Shown: positions 6,458 to 11,105 of the stretch, piece by piece | Layout of the letters: every line of letters starts with the position of its first letter | Numbering within the stretch: position 1 is the first letter of the stretch | DNA from: JBLHKE01 sp047619485 | GTDB taxonomy: Bacteria; Verrucomicrobiota; Verrucomicrobiia; Verrucomicrobiales; DEV007 | Length of the DNA stretch: 11,105 nucleotides | NCBI GenBank assembly: GCA_047619485.1 | Contig: JBLHKE010000197.1 | Location: 1-11,105 of the forward strand | Reading direction: 5' to 3' | Translations under genes and position numbers: made by a program | Notes under the pieces: generated by a model | What the model was told of the DNA's origin: nothing | Databases searched by the model: none | What the model saw: only the letters and a program-made list of their open reading frames with translations

Positions 6458-6512
6458 GATCCCGGAGCCAAAAAGAATTGCACCCCGAGCGGTCCCGCCG
6501 TACCTCCAAGAC

Positions 6513-8066
6513 ATGAGCATCGCCCAAGACTGGACCACCTTCCAATCCCACCTCCTCCGCTACACCGAGCCCGCCATCTCGATCGACTACAGCCGCATGG
6601 GAGTCCCGGAGAATTTCCTCACCACCATGCGCCCACTCACCGAGCGCGCCATCCTCGACATGCAGGCGCTCGAGTCTGGCGAGATCGCTAACCCAGATGA
6701 AAAACGCATGGTCGGCCACTACTGGTTGCGCAACGCCGAACTCGCTCCAGCAGATCTCCAAGCAACCATCCACGAGGACATCACCGACGTCATCGCATTC
6801 GCCAAAGAAACTCACGCGGCAGGAAGATTCACCCACGTGCTGATCATCGGCATCGGCGGCAGCGCCCTCGGTCCACAGCTCGTCGCCGAAGCCCTCGGCG
6901 GCGATGCAAAAATGTCGATCAGCTTCTTCGACAACACCGACCCAGCCGGCGTCGACAACAACGTCGCCGCCATTGCTGACAAACTCCCGTCCACACTGGC
7001 CATCGTTATTTCCAAATCCGGCGGCACCCCGGAGACTCGCAACGGCATGCTCGAGGCCGAAGCGGCCTTCGAACGCCACGGACTAGACTTTGCCAAGCAG
7101 GCCATCGCCGTCACCGGCATCGACAGCAAACTAGACAACTACGCCAGAGACAAGGGCTGGATCAAACGCTTCCGCATGCACGACTGGATCGGCGGTCGCA
7201 CCTCCATCATGAGCACCGTCGGGCTGCTCCCCGCCGCACTGCAGGGTGTCGATATCGAACAGTTCCTCGCCGGCGCCGCCGTCACCGACGAGTTAACCCG
7301 CAACCCCGACGCCTCTCAGAACGCCTCCATGCTGCTCGCCATGATGTGGCACCACGCCGGCAACGGCAAAGGCGAAAAGGACATGGTCGTCCTGCCGTAT
7401 AAAGACAGCCTCGTCCTATTCAGCAAGTACCTCCAACAGCTCGTCATGGAGTCGCTCGGCAAAGAGCATGACCTCGACGGCAAGACCGTTCACCAGGGCA
7501 TCGCCGTCTACGGCAACAAGGGTTCCACCGACCAACACGCCTACGTCCAGCAACTGCGCGACGGCGTCCACAACTTCTTCGCCACCTTCATCGAGGTCCG
7601 CGAGGGGCGCAAGGGTGCCTCCATCGAAGTCGAGGACGGCATCCGCAGCGGTGACTACCTCCAGGGTTTTCTACGCGGCACCCGCACCGCCCTAGCAGAC
7701 CAGGGACGTGCCTCCATCACCATCAGCATCCCGAGCGTCGACGCCTACCATCTCGGCACGCTCATCGCCCTGTTCGAGCGCGCAGTCTCCTTCTACGCCT
7801 CCTTCGTCAACATCAACGCCTACCACCAGCCCGGCGTCGAAGCCGGCAAGAAAGCAGCGGGCGCTTTCCTCGAGACGCTAACAAAAACCCGCCTCCACCT
7901 CACCGGCAACATCGGGCAATCTTTCACCGCAGAGGAGGTCGCCACCGCGACTGGCAACGATCCCGAAGAGACCTTCCACATCCTCACCCACCTCGCCGCC
8001 AACTCCGACGAGATCACCACCGCCCTCGGCAACTCCGCTGCCGATGACCACTTCACCCATTCCTAA
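6513..8066 (+). CDS. pgi: Glucose-6-phosphate isomerase
   Basis: 517 residues from ATG 6513; the in-frame ATG at 6354 would add a Pro/Arg-rich, non-homologous tail that overlaps the repeat-protein remnant. The enzyme interconverts glucose 6-phosphate and fructose 6-phosphate in the cytoplasm. SIS-fold sugar-phosphate loops are visible: IGIGGSALGP (about 112-121) and ISKSGGTPETRN (166-177). Further along come HDWIGGRTS, the conserved QQLVMESLGK (308-317), the PGI signature region YGNKGSTDQHAYVQQLRDG (333-351, His342 of the ring-opening step), and GKKAA (K446/K447) near the C-terminus. The STDQH rather than TNGQH form marks the cyanobacterial-type subgroup rather than the E. coli type. About 50 residues after the Lys form a small helical tail (FTAEEVATATG...). 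glnD follows 24 bp downstream, so the two are probably one operon. No Shine-Dalgarno; the stop is TAA. Confidence 0.96.
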   Translation: MSIAQDWTTFQSHLLRYTEPAISIDYSRMGVPENFLTTMRPLTERAILDMQALESGEIANPDEKRMVGHYWLRNAELAPADLQATIHEDITDVIAFAKETHAAGRFTHVLIIGIGGSALGPQLVAEALGGDAKMSISFFDNTDPAGVDNNVAAIADKLPSTLAIVISKSGGTPETRNGMLEAEAAFERHGLDFAKQAIAVTGIDSKLDNYARDKGWIKRFRMHDWIGGRTSIMSTVGLLPAALQGVDIEQFLAGAAVTDELTRNPDASQNASMLLAMMWHHAGNGKGEKDMVVLPYKDSLVLFSKYLQQLVMESLGKEHDLDGKTVHQGIAVYGNKGSTDQHAYVQQLRDGVHNFFATFIEVREGRKGASIEVEDGIRSGDYLQGFLRGTRTALADQGRASITISIPSVDAYHLGTLIALFERAVSFYASFVNINAYHQPGVEAGKKAAGAFLETLTKTRLHLTGNIGQSFTAEEVATATGNDPEETFHILTHLAANSDEITTALGNSAADDHFTHS

Positions 8067-8090
8067 CGCAACCACCATCTCCACCACAGC

Positions 8091-10901
8091 ATGACTTCCA
8101 AGTCGCAGAAAGAAGCACTCAGGAAGCCTGACACGCACGCCCGATCGCGCCTATCGAAAGCCACGCGCCAGGCTCTCTCGAATTTCGAGCGTATCCAGCT
8201 CTACAAGCGCTTCCTCCACATCGAGCACGCGCGCATCCGCATGCTCCACCGCTCCGGCGAGAGCGGCCTGCGCATCGCACGCAAGCTCTCCGACCTCGCC
8301 GACCGCATCGTCCGCTGCGTCTACGAAGACGCCCTGGAATCGGCGCGGGAAGAATTCGGGGACCAGGTGAAAGATGAATTCCCGCTAACGGTGGTCGCCA
8401 CCGGGGGCTACGGCCGCCGACGGCTCAATCCAGCCAGCGATCTCGACCTCTGCTTCATCCACCGACGCGCCTCGACACCAGCCCTGCAGCCCTGGGCAAT
8501 GCAGATGGTCGCCGACATCCCGCGCGACCTCAGCGACCTCGGCTACAAAGTCTTGCCGGCCACCCGCAACATCCGCGAGACGATCCGCCAGTCCAACGAG
8601 GATGACATCACCCGCACCTCGTTCATCGAAGCGCGGTTGCTGCATGGCGAAGAGAAACTCTTCGAGGAGCTCGCCGTCAAATTCGAGCGCCAGTGCATCC
8701 ATGGCAAGGAAGACGACTTCTTAGAATTCCGCCTCAACGACCAACGCCGCCGCCACGCCAAATACGACTTCACCGCCTACCTGCAGGAACCCCAGGTAAA
8801 AGAGGGCTGCGGCGGGCTACGCGACTACCAGAACCTCATCTGGCTCACCTTCGCAAAGTTGCGTACCACGACGATGAAAGATCTCGTCTCCCACGGGCTG
8901 ATCTCCGAGACCGGCTACCGCGAACTACGCCGCGGATACTCCTTCCTGATGCGCGTCCGCAACGAACTCCACTACGAACAGGGCCGCTCCACCGATATAC
9001 TAACATTGCGCCTACAGGGGATCGTCGCAACCAGCTTCAACTACCCGCAACGCGGCATCCTGCGGAAGACCGAGGCGTTCATGAAGGACTACTACGAGCA
9101 CACGCAGCACATCCTCAGCCGCTACAGCGAGCTGATGGATCACTTCTACATCGAGGACAAGGAGGCACGTACCACTGGCGGACTGAAAAATTTCCTAGCC
9201 CGCCGCAAGACCAAGAAGGAGACCTTCGGCAATTTCTACTCCAAGACCCGCCGCCTCTACACCTCCGACCCGAAGATCTTCAAAGAGAACCCGCACGAGA
9301 TAATGCTGATGTTCCAGCACGCCCAGCAGCGACACCTGCGCCTCAGCCCAGAGCTGTACCGCCTCGTCCAGGCAAACTTCGGCGTCATCAACCGCCAGTT
9401 TTGCTACAGCAAGGCCAACCGTGAGACCTTCGAGGCCATTCTGTGCCGCGTCGGTAGCGTCGCCGAATCGCTACGCCAGATGCACCGGGTCGGATTCCTC
9501 GGTCGCTACATCAACGAGTTCGGAGCCCTCACCAACCTGGTCCAACACGAGTTCTTCCACCGCTACCCCGCAGACGAACACACCCTGCGCACCATCGATT
9601 GGCTCGACAAGCTCGCCAGCTCAGAAGAACGGGGCCACCAGCTCTACAAAAAGCTCTTCCACGAGATAGATGACCCATTCCTCCTCTACCTTTCGCTCAT
9701 CCTCCACGACACCGGACGCGCCGCCAACACGGACCACCACGACGAGGCTAGCACCGTGCTCGCGATGAAGGTCTGCAACCGGCTCGTCATCAAAGGCAAG
9801 CGCCGCAAGCTCATCCTCTTCCTGGTCGACAACCACCTGCAGCTCTACCGCACCGCCACCAGCCGCAATATCGACGATCCGAAGACCATCGAGGAATTCG
9901 CCAAGGTCGTCCGCAACCAGGAGGAACTCGACTACCTCATGGTCATGAGCTTTGCCGACTCCAACGGCACCAGCCCAGACTCGTGGACCAGCTGGAAAGA
10001 ATCCCTCATCCGCCAGCTCTACAACTCCGCCAGCGAGTATTACAAAGACGCTGAGGGTTTCGCTGAAAAACAACGCCCCGAACTCGGCGAACTAGCGATC
10101 GAGGTGGCGACCATCCTCGGCGAAGACATGATCAAGCCGATCGTCGCCCACCTCGACTGCCTACCGACCCGCTACTTCGCCTTCCGCAGCAAGCACGCGG
10201 TCGCCGCGGATATCACCCAGATCTTGAGCTTCAAGAAAGCCGCCGGGGCGACGGTAGAAGGCCAGACACCACCGCCGATCGTCCGCTGGAAAGCGAAGCC
10301 CGACCAAGGTTGCAGCAAGTTCTCCGTCGTCTACTACAACCGCCCGGGACTGCTCGCGAAAATCGCTGGCTGCCTCGCCGCCAACAAGATCAATATCCTC
10401 TCCGCCGATATCTTCGTACGCCCAAGCAAACGCGGCAGCTTCGTCATCGACACCTTCCGTGTCTGCACCACCGACTTCGCACCCATCGAATCCGAGCGCG
10501 TCATGCAGTCGGTCGAGAAACTCCTCACCAGGGCGGTCGCCGGCGAAGCGATCGACTTCGATCAGCTGATCAACCACGCCCCGCGCAGTATCCTCGACAA
10601 GCCGGACGACGGCAAGAACTTGCACCACGTGCCGCAACGAGTGTTCCTCAACAACGACGCCAGCCCGGATCACACCATCGCAGAGATCCAGGCCGCCGAC
10701 CGCCTCGCGCTACTCTTCGACATCTTCTCAAACATCACCGATCTCGGGCTACAGATCACCAACTCCCGCATCAGCACCACCCTCGGTGCCGCCATCGACA
10801 GCCTCTACATCGTCGACCAGATGGATCGGAAAATCACCGACCCGGAGATGATCGAGAAACTCTACACTGCTATCGAAAAGGCGATGCACATCGAGACATA
10901 G
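8091..10901 (+). CDS. glnD: Bifunctional PII uridylyltransferase / uridylyl-removing enzyme
   Basis: 936 residues, slightly longer than the ~890 of enterobacterial GlnD. It adds UMP to a conserved Tyr of PII proteins when glutamine is low and removes it when glutamine is high. Order: an N-terminal helical region; nucleotidyltransferase motif GGYGRRRLNPASDLDL (105-120) with metal-binding D117 and D119; KEGCGGLRD (237-245) of the linker region; HD hydrolase domain around 485-585 with H539-D540 in LILHDTGR and the following DHHDEAS (H549/H550); and two ACT domains, about 742-815 (VVYYNRPGLLAKIAGCLA) and 869-932 (ALLFDIFSNITDLGLQITNS), the glutamine sensors. The HD motif is HDTGR where proteobacterial enzymes usually have HD-x-(A/G)-K; the metal ligands remain, so both activities are likely. 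No PII or amt gene lies in the window. It follows pgi by 24 bp. The stop is TAG. Confidence 0.95.
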   Translation: MTSKSQKEALRKPDTHARSRLSKATRQALSNFERIQLYKRFLHIEHARIRMLHRSGESGLRIARKLSDLADRIVRCVYEDALESAREEFGDQVKDEFPLTVVATGGYGRRRLNPASDLDLCFIHRRASTPALQPWAMQMVADIPRDLSDLGYKVLPATRNIRETIRQSNEDDITRTSFIEARLLHGEEKLFEELAVKFERQCIHGKEDDFLEFRLNDQRRRHAKYDFTAYLQEPQVKEGCGGLRDYQNLIWLTFAKLRTTTMKDLVSHGLISETGYRELRRGYSFLMRVRNELHYEQGRSTDILTLRLQGIVATSFNYPQRGILRKTEAFMKDYYEHTQHILSRYSELMDHFYIEDKEARTTGGLKNFLARRKTKKETFGNFYSKTRRLYTSDPKIFKENPHEIMLMFQHAQQRHLRLSPELYRLVQANFGVINRQFCYSKANRETFEAILCRVGSVAESLRQMHRVGFLGRYINEFGALTNLVQHEFFHRYPADEHTLRTIDWLDKLASSEERGHQLYKKLFHEIDDPFLLYLSLILHDTGRAANTDHHDEASTVLAMKVCNRLVIKGKRRKLILFLVDNHLQLYRTATSRNIDDPKTIEEFAKVVRNQEELDYLMVMSFADSNGTSPDSWTSWKESLIRQLYNSASEYYKDAEGFAEKQRPELGELAIEVATILGEDMIKPIVAHLDCLPTRYFAFRSKHAVAADITQILSFKKAAGATVEGQTPPPIVRWKAKPDQGCSKFSVVYYNRPGLLAKIAGCLAANKINILSADIFVRPSKRGSFVIDTFRVCTTDFAPIESERVMQSVEKLLTRAVAGEAIDFDQLINHAPRSILDKPDDGKNLHHVPQRVFLNNDASPDHTIAEIQAADRLALLFDIFSNITDLGLQITNSRISTTLGAAIDSLYIVDQMDRKITDPEMIEKLYTAIEKAMHIET

Positions 10902-10950
10902 ACGGGAGCGTGGGCGATGGCGTAACTTCGATTTGCAAATCACAGTCATC

Positions 10951-11105
10951 CCGTAGCCACCGTTTCCAGCTCCTTCCGTCGCTATAGCCGAGGAAACGGC
11001 GTTCCATCTTCAGTATTCAATGTCTGCTTGATTGCTTAGAGAACAACTCGATGCCCCAGCGCGATTTATACCGCTCGCAGGGCGAGCCCACCGCCCAATA
11101 CGCAA
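10951..11105 (-). pseudogene. Degraded C-terminal fragment of an IS4-family transposase
   Basis: From the right edge leftwards the minus strand reads AYWAVGSPCERYKSRWGIEL then FSKQSSRH, a TGA (11019-11017), and in the same frame ILKMERRFLGYSDG. YKSRWGIE matches the first part of the IS4-family Y-(2)-R-(3)-E-(6)-K signature exactly; the final Lys position is Ser here. The later R-R-F-L-G-x-S matches the (K/R)-x-FLG-x-S that usually follows about 17 residues after RW. The internal TGA and lost Lys argue for a dead remnant. The remainder of the element, if any, lies beyond the window; the left limit of about 10951 is approximate. It converges on glnD. The motif match is seen in the sequence; the family call rests on a short stretch. 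Confidence 0.42.
10960..10999. repeat. 8-bp inverted repeat downstream of glnD
   Basis: CCGTTTCC (10960-10967) and GGAAACGG (10992-10999) are exact reverse complements around a 24-base spacer, starting 58 bp after the glnD stop. It could act as a transcription terminator hairpin, but the loop is long and no T-run follows. It overlaps the transposase remnant, so it may be just part of that old coding sequence. Confidence 0.35.

Noticed and set aside
6354..6512. 53-residue N-terminal extension of Pgi from ATG 6354
   Set aside because: Pro/Arg-rich and unlike any Pgi N-terminus. It overlaps the repeat-protein remnant read in another frame, which looks more like protein.
6279..7079. 266-codon minus-strand open frame opposite pgi
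   Set aside because: It is antisense to conserved Pgi motifs and of shadow composition.
8693..9424. 243-codon plus-strand frame inside glnD
   Set aside because: Arg/Pro/His-rich frame-shift shadow of a well-conserved gene.
11055..11105. Plus-strand frame starting ATGCCCCAGCGC at the right edge
   Set aside because: Short, without supporting features, and antisense to the better IS4-like frame.

Overview
This window looks like chromosomal DNA of a GC-rich member of the PVC superphylum, most likely Verrucomicrobiota. This is inferred from three things. There is a secreted CehA/McbA-type PHP metallohydrolase of the kind common in Planctomycetes and Verrucomicrobia. There is a remnant of the W-x3-DP-x2-A-type helical-repeat proteins. 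None of the intact genes has a clear Shine-Dalgarno sequence. Intact genes have strongly C-rich coding strands and C-ending codons, which produces many long false reading frames on other frames and strands.

Layout. Bases 1-137 (minus strand) hold the first 45 codons of an exported protein that runs off the left edge. An AT-rich divergent intergenic region (138-302) with a perfect 8-bp dyad follows. Next is a signalling island: a soluble REC-HisKA-HATPase hybrid kinase (303-1565), a stand-alone receiver protein 26 bp downstream (1592-1987), and a convergent gene on the minus strand for an acidic N-terminal domain fused to a third receiver (2088-2744). No DNA-binding or enzymatic output domain is recognisable in any of them. 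Divergent from the last is a large secreted PHP-fold metallohydrolase (2854-5349).

Bases 5350-6512 contain no intact gene. Read by eye, this stretch holds three protein-like but broken frames: an unknown protein (minus, 5380-5730, one internal TAG), a small lipoprotein (minus, from 6109, internal TAG at 5876-5878, with a second TAG at 5810-5812), and the C-terminal part of a helical-repeat protein (plus, to 6457, with TGA where the repeat pattern wants Trp). I read it as a patch of decaying genes.

The right half is a housekeeping pair in one direction, 24 bp apart: pgi (glucose-6-phosphate isomerase, 6513-8066) and glnD (PII uridylyltransferase/uridylyl-removing enzyme, 8091-10901). The right edge (about 10951-11105, minus) carries what looks like a degraded C-terminal piece of an IS4-family transposase. 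The kinase and receivers probably form one phosphorelay. pgi and glnD link entry into glycolysis with nitrogen sensing only by co-transcription. I see no tRNA, rRNA, CRISPR array or intact mobile element.
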